A stretch of DNA of 55,296 nt from contig CALBFA010000048.1 of NCBI GenBank assembly GCA_937888365.1, forward strand, positions 1 through 55,296. Reading direction: 5' to 3'. The notes below the pieces were generated by a model that saw only the letters and a program-made list of their open reading frames with translations, searched no databases and was not told the origin of the DNA. A program made the translations under genes and the position numbers. Of the stretch, positions 25,893-34,683 are shown piece after piece. This DNA is from an uncultured Fidelibacterota bacterium (lineage in GTDB: Bacteria > Fidelibacterota > UBA8477 > JABMPR01). Positions within the stretch are counted from its first letter, which is position 1; every line of letters begins with the position of its first letter.

Positions 25893-26867
25893 ATGATGAA
25901 ATTTAAAAAAAGTTTATGGAGTGTATTGGCTTTAAGTTTTATAAGCATTCTCTTTTTACAATGCGAAAATGTAGCACCCGATCAAAACACAAATGAGGCA
26001 GACATCCTCGCTGTATTGATGGCGGATGATTCGACCTTTACCCTTGATGGGTTTGACAATGAAGATTTACAGCTCTTGAAAAACACATTGAGCTCTGATT
26101 CGAATCCTGTTGAAGTGAATGCTTTTGTTGACTCAAATTATGTGTGGGCTTTTGGACGTAGCGATATGAATGTCGAACGTACAAATGATATTACCGAACT
26201 CGATGACTCAACGGCAACGGCTGTCGTATCGCATCATGTAACAGGGATTTTTCATGCGAGACAATTTGAGCGTATCATCGTGAATGATTCAACATGGACC
26301 CGAGGTGATTCAATTCGCTTTTCTGAAAAGGCATTGGATATGACATTTAATCGGAATGTGTTGCTTCATAAACGAACGAATCCTGATGGCGATGATGTTT
26401 GGGTTATTATGGGGGTTACAGCCACTTACGGTGCGTCTCCTAATACAACACTTGGCATTGAAGCAATTTCAATTCAATTTGGTGACTCGACACTCGTGTT
26501 GGATGATTTTGCCAACTATTATTTCAATAGAGAAAACGCGATTCGTTTCCATTTCAATCGTTTCGGAAGAATTGAAGCGATGATTTCGAATGACGTTTCG
26601 GATGAGGCGGAATCGGTTAATGGTATTTGGGGCGGTCATCCTCGACTACCCAATTTACGCCATGTAGGGTTTAGATATATGGAAACTAATGGTGATGGAT
26701 ATAAAGTTTATGCACAGTTAATTCGTCCCGAATTTCATCCCAATCGCCATAAACGTGGACAAGTACAAGTTATTGATTTCAGAACTTTATTTGACCATGA
26801 TTACCTTGCGTTTAACAGTGTAGCTGTCGGAATGATGTATCATATTATCAGGCCACCGCAACCCTAA
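25893..26867 (+). CDS. Lipoprotein of unknown function in the sigma-factor operon
   Basis: A 324-residue lipoprotein. A hydrophobic signal with lipobox LFLQC (cysteine near residue 24) is followed by an acidic mature part rich in Asp and Asn and beta-strand-like segments. No family was recognised. It starts 5 bp after the Spy-like gene and is the last gene of the sigma/anti-sigma operon, ended by a terminator. It could be a sensor or the main target of the sigma factor. Confidence 0.7.
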   Translation: MMKFKKSLWSVLALSFISILFLQCENVAPDQNTNEADILAVLMADDSTFTLDGFDNEDLQLLKNTLSSDSNPVEVNAFVDSNYVWAFGRSDMNVERTNDITELDDSTATAVVSHHVTGIFHARQFERIIVNDSTWTRGDSIRFSEKALDMTFNRNVLLHKRTNPDGDDVWVIMGVTATYGASPNTTLGIEAISIQFGDSTLVLDDFANYYFNRENAIRFHFNRFGRIEAMISNDVSDEAESVNGIWGGHPRLPNLRHVGFRYMETNGDGYKVYAQLIRPEFHPNRHKRGQVQVIDFRTLFDHDYLAFNSVAVGMMYHIIRPPQP

Positions 26868-26891
26868 ATTATTAGAACACTCGTATTCAAC

Positions 26892-26924
26892 AAAAAGAGC
26901 TCGGAATTACCGGGCTCTTTTTTA
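26892..26924 (+). terminator. Rho-independent terminator of the sigma-factor operon
   Basis: AAAAAGAGCTCGG pairs with CCGGGCTCTTTTT (one wobble pair) around AATTA, followed by more T residues. Confidence 0.85.
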
Positions 26925-27226
26925 TGACAGAGATTTGGCATATTTTTGATAGTGAAAATTAATATCCATGCAAATATTTGATTACGAATAAGAATCAAAA
27001 TCGTTTACTAATTGCATAGACCTTGTTCAAAACTATATTGAGGGTACAAAGAAGAATGATATTTGGAAACTGAAGTTGAATATTAAATTACGTAAATTCG
27101 CTGTCTTAATAGTACAAAAATTAGGAAATCTAGTATCATTAATAAAAAGAACATAAATAGTCTCAAAAATAAAAATGCTAACAGGTGTGTTATGCGACAT
27201 CATCTACAAGATTTTAAAGAATAAGA
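26925..27226. other. Leader region of the receptor/exoprotein locus
   Basis: Roughly 300 bp with no gene. It contains a probable promoter (27012-27039), which leaves an untranslated leader of about 190 nt. No known riboswitch or terminator-like attenuator was recognised in that leader. Confidence 0.5.
27012..27039 (+). promoter_or_regulatory. Predicted promoter of the TonB-receptor locus
   Basis: TTGCAT (27012-27017) and TATATT (27034-27039) are separated by 16 bp. The ACTATATT core is shared with the citrate synthase and glycoside hydrolase upstream regions. Confidence 0.4.
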
Positions 27227-27238
27227 GTGAGTATGCTA

Positions 27239-30200
27239 ATGAAACGTTTATTTCAAATTATTTTTTTGTTTGCCATGACATCATGGGCTTTTGCAGGTAC
27301 GACAGGTAAAATTTCGGGTAAAGTCACTGATTTAGAAACAGGTGAACCCCTAATTGGTGTTAATATTATCCTTGAAGGTACAAATATTGGTTCGACGACG
27401 GATGCTGATGGCTACTATGCAATACTCAATATCTCTCCAGGTATTCATTCAATTTCCGCGAGTATGATTGGCTATGGCCGGCAATCTGTAACGAGAATAC
27501 GTGTTGAGATCGACCGCACAAGCACGACGGATATGACATTATCGTCTGTTGTGATTGAAGGGAAAAGTGTCGTCGTAACGGCGCAACGAGAAGTTATTAA
27601 AATGGATGTGGCAGCAAGCCAACGATCTATCTCTGCTGAATCGATAGAAGGATTACCCGTTTCGGATGTTGCGCAAGTAATAACACTGCAAGCAGGTGTA
27701 TCTGGATTTTCTGTACGCGGTGGTTCAAGTTCCGAAACGACATTTATAGTTGATGGCATCGCCATGAAAGATGAACGGAATAACGCCCCTATAACGGGGA
27801 TTCCATTAAGTGCTATCAATGAAATCTCAGTGCAAACCGGCGGATTTAACGCTGAGTATTCAAACGTTCGTTCAGGTATTGTAAATGTGGTCACAAAAGA
27901 AGGTTCAAAAACTAAGTACTCAGGTACATTTTCCATCAAACATAGCCCCGCAGCCCAAAAGCATTTTGGCGACTCGCCGTATAATGGAAATGCCTATTAC
28001 TTGCGACCTTATTTGGATCCCGCCGTCGCTTTTACGGGCACAACCGTCGGAGAGCCTTATACCGACGCGAATGGAAACGGATATTGGGACGAAGGTGAAT
28101 CTTTTGTTGACTATAACAATGACGGAAATAGAACGTATTGGGACAAATATGAACAACGTCAGTATTTTAAATTTAATGGATGGAATTATATCGCCGAAGA
28201 ATCGCTGAAAAATGAAAATACGGATGATGATATCTCGCCAAGTGGAGCACAGGATGTGTTTAAATGGGAGCATCGTAAACCGGGTGAAATTGTAAATCCT
28301 GATTATGTTATTGATTTAGGCTTTGGTGGTCCCGTTCCCCTTAGCCAAAATTTTGGCAATTTAAGGTTTTATGTGTCCTACATGCAAGATCAAGACATGT
28401 ATCTATATCCTGTCTCGACACATGGCGTTAATCGCAAAACATTTATGCTTAAGATGACATCTGACTTGTCACCAACTATGAAACTCGTATTCACATCCAT
28501 TAACAGTAATTTTACGGCTACGACCTCTTCGAGTGGCGGCGGAACAAGCTATATGAGTAGTGTTTGGAATCTTGGATCCGCTGTTAATAGCGCTGGTTTT
28601 ACAACGCCTTGGCGACTTTATACAAACGATTATTGGGCACCGACTGATGTAAGTAATGGTACATTTGCCCTCAAATTAACGTCTCAAACGACGTCAGAAT
28701 CCTATTATGAAATTGGGATTTCCCATATAACATCCGACTATTTGACAGAAGCGGGTCCGATTCGCGATACGAGTGCTATAAATGAAATATATGACGGGAA
28801 ATTTTTAGATGAAGCCCCATACGGTTTTTGGGGCGAGCCTATTGCATCCATAGAAGGCACGCTGAACATGGGAGGAGCCGTTAGTACCTCTCGTGACTAT
28901 TCCAAAATTGCCTCAACCGTTATTGAAGCTGATTATGTCAATCAAATACATAAAAATAATGAAATTAAGCTTGGTGGCGAAATAGCCTTTACGAACCTTC
29001 GTCTTGAGTTTGGTTCGATTAATTATTTTCTACCTGAAGGAAATTATTATACCGTAACAGACAAAAATCCCTGGCGAATGAATTTATATGCTCAAGATAA
29101 ATTGGAGTATGAAGGATTTATAGCCATCATGGGATTAACATTTGATTATACCGACGCCAACACACAATGGTATGATTTAGACGTCTATGATGAGAGCTTT
29201 TTTTCGGATAAATATGATCCTGATACAGAATATAATATGAAGGATATTAAGCCCGTTTTAAATATTAATCCTCGTTTAGCTTTATCACATCCCATTACGA
29301 CGACTTCGAAGCTTTATTTTAATTACGGCCATTTCCGTCAAAGTCCAACAATGGAAAATCTATATCGCATTCGACGAAAAGTGACGATAAACTCGGATCA
29401 CGAAATTGACGGCTATGGTGATTTACAATTCATCGGTGACCCTTCACTTAAACAACCCAAAACTATATCCTATGAACTGGGATATGATCATGCGTTATTT
29501 GAGAAATATTTAATCCATATTTCGGCCTATTATAAAGATATCTCGGATCAAGAAAATTGGACGAGCTATCAAAATATTGCTGGAAACATTAGCTATTCTC
29601 AACTTACCGCTAAAAATTATGAGGATATTCGTGGTTTTGAAATTGAAGTTGGCAAAAATTATGGTGAGTGGATGACAGGACTCGTCAATTATGAATATCG
29701 CGTCAGTACAAGTGGATATTTTGGAACGAATCAGTATTTCGAAAGCCCCAGTGATCAACGTGATTATAATGACCGAGTCTTAAAACAAAGTAAACCAAGA
29801 CCACAACCACGTATGAAATCAGTTTTAAATATTCATACTCCAAAGACATTCGGACCTAAAATTTTGGGTGAAAATCTTTTAGGTGGTTGGAATTCTAGCT
29901 TTGTGGGTACCTGGACTGCTGGAAGTTATTTCACTTATAGTAATTATACACCTGGAGTCCTTTATAACCTGCGATACAAAGATAGTTATAATGTTGATTT
30001 ACAGATGGCGAAAACGTTCGTCTTTGGAGACATGAAATTGAAAGTCTTCGCGGATATTAAAAATCTCTTTAATCAAAAGAATTTTTCAGGCTATGGTTTT
30101 TCGGATGGCTTTGATTATGACTATTATATGCAGTCACTTTTATTATCGGACAACATACGAGAAGAAATTAATCTCCCGATTTTTCCAGGACTCAAAAAAA

Positions 30201-30490
30201 ACGATATACCTGGAGACATGCGTGATTCAGATGTTGAGTTTGTTCCTTTTGAATGGCGTTCTGATATTACGAACGAAAATAATCCAGAAGAAAGACCCAT
30301 TTATTATGATGCAACAAGCGATCGGTATATGCAATATGACCATATTTTGGGATGGGCGGAAGTCTCAAATGATCAACTAAATGAGGTCGTTTCGAGCAAA
30401 GCCTATATTGATAATCCAAATCACGGAAGTTTCATCTTTTTGAATCCTAGAGACATCTTTTTTGGCATAAACCTTAGTTACGATTTTTAA
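27239..30490 (+). CDS. TonB-dependent receptor 1 (carboxypeptidase-regulatory domain, plug, barrel)
   Basis: A large outer-membrane receptor of about 1,083 residues. A signal peptide (MKRLFQ to about 20, ending AFAG) is followed by a carboxypeptidase-regulatory-like domain (about 24-105), with the typical GVNIILEGTNIGSTTDADGYY segment. The plug (about 120-215) has SVRGGSSSETTFIVDG and RSGIVNVVTKEG. The barrel ends on LSYDF, with the terminal Phe needed for barrel assembly. SusC-like import of a polymer or complex substrate is the family role. The frame opens at a GTG at 27227; the ATG at 27239 fits the signal peptide. It is followed at 2-30 bp by its exoprotein partner and has a close paralog at 34684. 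Confidence 0.9.
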   Translation: MKRLFQIIFLFAMTSWAFAGTTGKISGKVTDLETGEPLIGVNIILEGTNIGSTTDADGYYAILNISPGIHSISASMIGYGRQSVTRIRVEIDRTSTTDMTLSSVVIEGKSVVVTAQREVIKMDVAASQRSISAESIEGLPVSDVAQVITLQAGVSGFSVRGGSSSETTFIVDGIAMKDERNNAPITGIPLSAINEISVQTGGFNAEYSNVRSGIVNVVTKEGSKTKYSGTFSIKHSPAAQKHFGDSPYNGNAYYLRPYLDPAVAFTGTTVGEPYTDANGNGYWDEGESFVDYNNDGNRTYWDKYEQRQYFKFNGWNYIAEESLKNENTDDDISPSGAQDVFKWEHRKPGEIVNPDYVIDLGFGGPVPLSQNFGNLRFYVSYMQDQDMYLYPVSTHGVNRKTFMLKMTSDLSPTMKLVFTSINSNFTATTSSSGGGTSYMSSVWNLGSAVNSAGFTTPWRLYTNDYWAPTDVSNGTFALKLTSQTTSESYYEIGISHITSDYLTEAGPIRDTSAINEIYDGKFLDEAPYGFWGEPIASIEGTLNMGGAVSTSRDYSKIASTVIEADYVNQIHKNNEIKLGGEIAFTNLRLEFGSINYFLPEGNYYTVTDKNPWRMNLYAQDKLEYEGFIAIMGLTFDYTDANTQWYDLDVYDESFFSDKYDPDTEYNMKDIKPVLNINPRLALSHPITTTSKLYFNYGHFRQSPTMENLYRIRRKVTINSDHEIDGYGDLQFIGDPSLKQPKTISYELGYDHALFEKYLIHISAYYKDISDQENWTSYQNIAGNISYSQLTAKNYEDIRGFEIEVGKNYGEWMTGLVNYEYRVSTSGYFGTNQYFESPSDQRDYNDRVLKQSKPRPQPRMKSVLNIHTPKTFGPKILGENLLGGWNSSFVGTWTAGSYFTYSNYTPGVLYNLRYKDSYNVDLQMAKTFVFGDMKLKVFADIKNLFNQKNFSGYGFSDGFDYDYYMQSLLLSDNIREEINLPIFPGLKKNDIPGDMRDSDVEFVPFEWRSDITNENNPEERPIYYDATSDRYMQYDHILGWAEVSNDQLNEVVSSKAYIDNPNHGSFIFLNPRDIFFGINLSYDF

Positions 30491-30516
30491 GATTGAAAAA
30501 TATGGAAAATACAACT

Positions 30517-32583
30517 ATGAAAAAACTTTTGAATCACACATTAAATACTCTCATATTTTCAATTCTATTGATGTCTTCAATGACTGTTTTCGGTGGAGAA
30601 ATCAAATGGATGGCTGTAGGCTCACTTCAGAATTGGTATTCGGATAATGGATGCGAAGTCGAGTTGGGTCGAACAGGGAATATTCCTGACCAACAAGACG
30701 GTATGAGATATCCTGCACTATATAAAATGCAAGATAGCCAAGCTGCGAAAGGACTCTGGGTTGGTGCCAAAAATTATAGTAACCCCATAACCAATACAAC
30801 TTACGATTACAAAGTCATCCACATGGGCACAAGAGGTCCCATCAATAACAAGTTGGAAATTTTTCCTCAAACACTCAAGATGTGGGCGAGAGAAGCACAT
30901 CCCGAAGTATTTGTGGATGGCGATCCAGCCAGCGATTTGGTCTATCTTGATAAAATTGATGAAGTTGACCCGAATTTACCATCGGATCGAATGATTGAAA
31001 ATATTGTTAATACATCCATTGGTGTGACGATAACACGAAAAGTGTATGCTTTCACGAATCAATATCATGAAAATTATTTTATCCATGACTACGTGTTTGA
31101 GAATACAGGTATCTATGATTTAGAGGGGAATGTCAATCAGCAAGATTTGGAAGATGTCATGTTCTTTTATCAATATCGCTACGCTATTTCTAGAGAAGGC
31201 GGCCCTTATGGCGAGGCAGGATATTGGCTTCCACAAAATTCGAGCTGGGGTCGAAATACTGTGAATGAAGCCATCGGTGAAAATCCTACTGACAATGATC
31301 CATTTCGGGCTGTTTACGCGTGGCATGGATTACATAGTCAGGCAGCGTATGACAATATAGGTGCTCCATATTTTGGTGGTGATGGTCACCTCGGAGCATC
31401 GCAATTTGTCGGTGTTGCAACATTGCATGCAGACACAGACGCTGGAAATGAATCAGATGATGTCTATCAACCTATGACAACGCAATTTACGGGATCTGAC
31501 AATAATATTAACCAAAATAATGACCAATTTAATGCGTCTAAAATGCAAGATCAATATAATGCAATGGTGGCGGGACATCCTGCAGGAGGTACCCACGCCG
31601 AGCAAATTGGTTCTGGTTTTGCCGACGCATTTGGCGATGACGCAGGGGGCATTTCATCAGCTCTTGGATATGGGCCCTACAGCCTGGCATTTGGCGAAAG
31701 TATCCATATTGTGCAGGTGGAAGCCGCTGCTGGTTTATCAAGAGCGCAATGCTATGTAATTGGTGCAAATTGGATTGACGAAGCGATAGCGACAGGCGAC
31801 TTAAGGTTGCCAGACGGGACGGTTCCTGCAAGCAAAGACGAATATAAAGATACCTGGGTTTTTACGGGAGAAGATTCGTTGATGCAGACTTTCCAACGTG
31901 CGACAGATAATTATGATTTTGATTTTTCTGCTTCAATTCCACCACCTGCACCAGATAATTTTACGGTGACATCAGGTGGAGACAGAATAACATTGAGTTG
32001 GACGAATAATGCGGAATCTTGGTCTAATTTTGCGGGTTACGAAGTATATAGAGCCATCCATAAAACAGATACGACTTTTACGAAAATTTTTACGTGTGAT
32101 TTAAATACTATAACAAATGAATTTGTAGACAAATCAGCGAAGCGGGGATTTGATTATTATTACTACATCCAAAGTTATGATGACGGAACTAGCAATACGG
32201 ATGACCCTGGAGTTGCGTTAAAATCGAATCTGTTTTTAACATTAACCAATAAAGCTGCAAATTTAAAACGTCCACCTTCAGACGGACTTGATGACATTAG
32301 AATTGTACCGAATCCCTATATTATTTCAGGACAGAAATATCAATTTGGCGAAAGTGGACCTGATAAATTAATGTTTTATAATTTACCACCTGCATGTAAG
32401 ATTCGAATATTTACAGAGCGTGGTGACCTGATTGAGACAATTGATCATACGGATGGAAGTGGGGACGAAAAATGGAATTCAATTACGCAATATAAGCAAT
32501 TAATCGTAAGTGGAATTTATATTGCCCATTTTGAACTGCCTGATGGTAAGTCAACTTTTAAAAAATTTATTATTATTCGCTAA
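30517..32583 (+). CDS. Exported exoprotein 1 with FN3-like and type IX-like C-terminal domains
   Basis: A protein of about 688 residues paired with receptor 1. A signal peptide (MKKLLNH to about 24) precedes a large unrecognised body (to about residue 480). A fibronectin type III-like domain (about 485-580, with RITLSWTNN and DYYYYIQSYDDG) follows. The C-terminal domain has IRIVPNPY, IRIFTERGDLI and SGIYIAHF, and ends KKFIIIR, like type IX sorting domains that direct secretion to the cell surface. Starts at TTG 30493 and ATG 30502 are also possible; none has a good ribosome site. The paralog at 37578 has the same architecture. The function is unknown; a surface-exposed substrate binder is inferred. 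Confidence 0.8.
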   Translation: MKKLLNHTLNTLIFSILLMSSMTVFGGEIKWMAVGSLQNWYSDNGCEVELGRTGNIPDQQDGMRYPALYKMQDSQAAKGLWVGAKNYSNPITNTTYDYKVIHMGTRGPINNKLEIFPQTLKMWAREAHPEVFVDGDPASDLVYLDKIDEVDPNLPSDRMIENIVNTSIGVTITRKVYAFTNQYHENYFIHDYVFENTGIYDLEGNVNQQDLEDVMFFYQYRYAISREGGPYGEAGYWLPQNSSWGRNTVNEAIGENPTDNDPFRAVYAWHGLHSQAAYDNIGAPYFGGDGHLGASQFVGVATLHADTDAGNESDDVYQPMTTQFTGSDNNINQNNDQFNASKMQDQYNAMVAGHPAGGTHAEQIGSGFADAFGDDAGGISSALGYGPYSLAFGESIHIVQVEAAAGLSRAQCYVIGANWIDEAIATGDLRLPDGTVPASKDEYKDTWVFTGEDSLMQTFQRATDNYDFDFSASIPPPAPDNFTVTSGGDRITLSWTNNAESWSNFAGYEVYRAIHKTDTTFTKIFTCDLNTITNEFVDKSAKRGFDYYYYIQSYDDGTSNTDDPGVALKSNLFLTLTNKAANLKRPPSDGLDDIRIVPNPYIISGQKYQFGESGPDKLMFYNLPPACKIRIFTERGDLIETIDHTDGSGDEKWNSITQYKQLIVSGIYIAHFELPDGKSTFKKFIIIR

Positions 32584-32594
32584 GGGTTAAAAAC

Positions 32595-33650
32595 ATGATA
32601 AAATTAAAGAATGAAACAAAATGGACTCAGTTATTCAGTTTGATTTTGATAAGCATCGGTTTGCTTTTAGGATGTGAACAAATAATGACTGCTGAAAGTG
32701 ACTATCAAAAAACAGACTATACGATGTCGGGTAATGATTTAGAGGCTTGTGATCAGTTGAGTCAAGTCTCGGTTCAGATTGACACCGCAAATGGTTTAAG
32801 AAAATTTGGCCCTCAATGGAATGTCAATAATATTGAAACAAAAGCGCTTCTAAGGTCTGAAAGAATCGGGAATTCCTGGATTAATGAAGATGTTGAAGTC
32901 GCGGCAGACCTATTTGTAGTAGTCGATGCTGACACAAATTATGGAGCATTTGCAATTTTAAGCGCACGGGTTTCACAGGTTGAAGGTAGCGGCGAATTAG
33001 TTGCGGATAGCATTATTATCATATACAAATATCTCGCAAAACCAGCTGTCAATTTTGATACAGTTACGGCAGATACCGTGTTAATTGAATATGCAAGTGA
33101 ATCTATATTTTATCTTGATTTGGAGAATGGTTTAGTCAGTGCGTCAGGAAATTGGACCCTTCGTTTTAATGCATCCAATATTGCTTTAAATACTGATATT
33201 CGAGTGGCTCGTATAGAAAAGAAAGCTTTTGCGGATTTACATGCGGTTCCGAACAAAGTATTTATTGGAGACGGTTTGGGGATTGATGCAGCGATTGCTT
33301 ATTTAGAGACCTATAATAATTATTATTTAGATACGGACTCTACTTATCAAGTGAAAATTGTCTCGAGTGAGGCAACAGGATATATGCTTTTTGATTGCAC
33401 TGATTTAGGTGAGAATTCCTATTCGATTTATACGACGGATTATATGGATATAAAGTTATTCGATACGGATGGCATTGGTGTGAATGCATCAAGCGAGGCC
33501 ATTAGTACTGTTACCATCGCGAATTGCGCCGACATCAAAACGAAGGAAATATACAAATTAGCTGCGCAAAAATATTTAGTTCAATTTCGCCCAAGTCAAC
33601 AAATGGTGACGAATATTTTTAACGTCGCTATTCTACTAGGAGGCGAATAA
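32595..33650 (+). CDS. Lipoprotein of unknown function in the receptor locus
   Basis: A 351-residue lipoprotein: signal peptide with lipobox LLLGC (cysteine near residue 27) and an acidic, strand-rich mature part without a recognised domain. It begins 11 bp after the exoprotein gene and its stop overlaps the next start by one base (TAATG), so it belongs to the same operon. By position it matches the lipoprotein at 39739 in the second unit, though the two are not obviously similar. SusD-like binding is possible but no SusD signature is visible. Confidence 0.7.
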   Translation: MIKLKNETKWTQLFSLILISIGLLLGCEQIMTAESDYQKTDYTMSGNDLEACDQLSQVSVQIDTANGLRKFGPQWNVNNIETKALLRSERIGNSWINEDVEVAADLFVVVDADTNYGAFAILSARVSQVEGSGELVADSIIIIYKYLAKPAVNFDTVTADTVLIEYASESIFYLDLENGLVSASGNWTLRFNASNIALNTDIRVARIEKKAFADLHAVPNKVFIGDGLGIDAAIAYLETYNNYYLDTDSTYQVKIVSSEATGYMLFDCTDLGENSYSIYTTDYMDIKLFDTDGIGVNASSEAISTVTIANCADIKTKEIYKLAAQKYLVQFRPSQQMVTNIFNVAILLGGE

Positions 33651-34669
33651 TGAAAACGCCAGAATCCCAAGGATTAAAAATGTATAAATCGATTCTAATA
33701 ATCGGACTCTTTGTATTTTCAGCGACTTCTACATTTGCACAAATCAAACTTGCCCAAACAGGTGCACAATTTTTAAGCGTCGGTTCCGATGCGCGCGCTG
33801 CGGGAATAGGCGAATCAATGACGGCAAATGCCCTTGGATCAGCTTCATTATTTTATAATCCAGCCGGCATGGCAAGTTTATCAAATGAATTTGAGTTTTC
33901 AGCCAGTCAAAACAGATGGATTGCAGACATTTTGCATAATTCATTTTCCATTGCTTTAAAAATCAATAATGATGATCGGTATGGCGTATTTGGAGCTTCA
34001 ATGATGAGCGTGGATTATGGCGATATTCAAGGAACAGTCGTTTGGCCAAATGACCCAGGATTTATCGATACAGACATCTTAACTCCTACGGCTAAAATGA
34101 TTGGTTTTGGCTATGCAATCGCACTGAATGACAAATTTTCAGTCGGAGGACAAGCAAAATATATTGGACTAAATTTCGGCTATTCTCTTTATCCTGATGC
34201 GGAAGGAAATCCTACACTCACCAAAAAGAATTTGCTCTTTGCCAATGGATTCGACTTTGGAACCCTCTATCGAACAGGGTGGAAAACCCTCGCATTTGGT
34301 ATGTCTGTTCGAAATTTTTCCAATGAAGTAAAGTTTGAAGAAGAAGGATTTCAACTCCCTCTGACTTTTTCGATGGGCTTATCCATGGATGTATTTGATT
34401 TAATATCAGAAACTCATAAAGGTCATAATTTGCTCGTTTCTATTGATGCATTGCATTATCGCGCTCGACCTGAACAAGTTCGCATTGGTGCGGAATATAC
34501 GCTATCAAATTCCTTTTCGCTCCGCAGTGGGTATCAATCGAATACTGACGAAACAAGCATGTCTTATGGCTTTGGATTGAATTTATTTGGTATCAATTTA
34601 GATTACGCCTATACACCTTTTGGTATTTGGAATGAAGTGCAACGATTCACGATTCGATTTGGGATTTAG
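33650..34669 (+). CDS. PorV/PorQ-like outer-membrane protein (UPF0164 family)
   Basis: A 339-residue barrel of the PorV/UPF0164 family. After a signal peptide (about 11-30, ending TFAQ) comes the family N-terminus GAQFLSVGSDARAAGIGES with SASLFYNPAGMA (about 44-78). FadL-like strands follow, and the barrel ends RFTIRFGI. PorV is the shuttle of the type IX secretion system that carries cargo with C-terminal sorting domains to the attachment complex. The ATG at 33650 has an excellent AGGAGG site 6 nt before it. Its position between two receptor/exoprotein units suggests it serves these exoproteins; that is inference. Confidence 0.85.
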   Translation: MKTPESQGLKMYKSILIIGLFVFSATSTFAQIKLAQTGAQFLSVGSDARAAGIGESMTANALGSASLFYNPAGMASLSNEFEFSASQNRWIADILHNSFSIALKINNDDRYGVFGASMMSVDYGDIQGTVVWPNDPGFIDTDILTPTAKMIGFGYAIALNDKFSVGGQAKYIGLNFGYSLYPDAEGNPTLTKKNLLFANGFDFGTLYRTGWKTLAFGMSVRNFSNEVKFEEEGFQLPLTFSMGLSMDVFDLISETHKGHNLLVSIDALHYRARPEQVRIGAEYTLSNSFSLRSGYQSNTDETSMSYGFGLNLFGINLDYAYTPFGIWNEVQRFTIRFGI

Positions 34670-34683
34670 TTAAACACAATTAC

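Noticed and set aside
27472-28273. Long minus-strand open frames inside the receptor 1 gene.
   Set aside because: They are antisense shadows of a gene with clear domains and have no ribosome sites or recognisable protein content.
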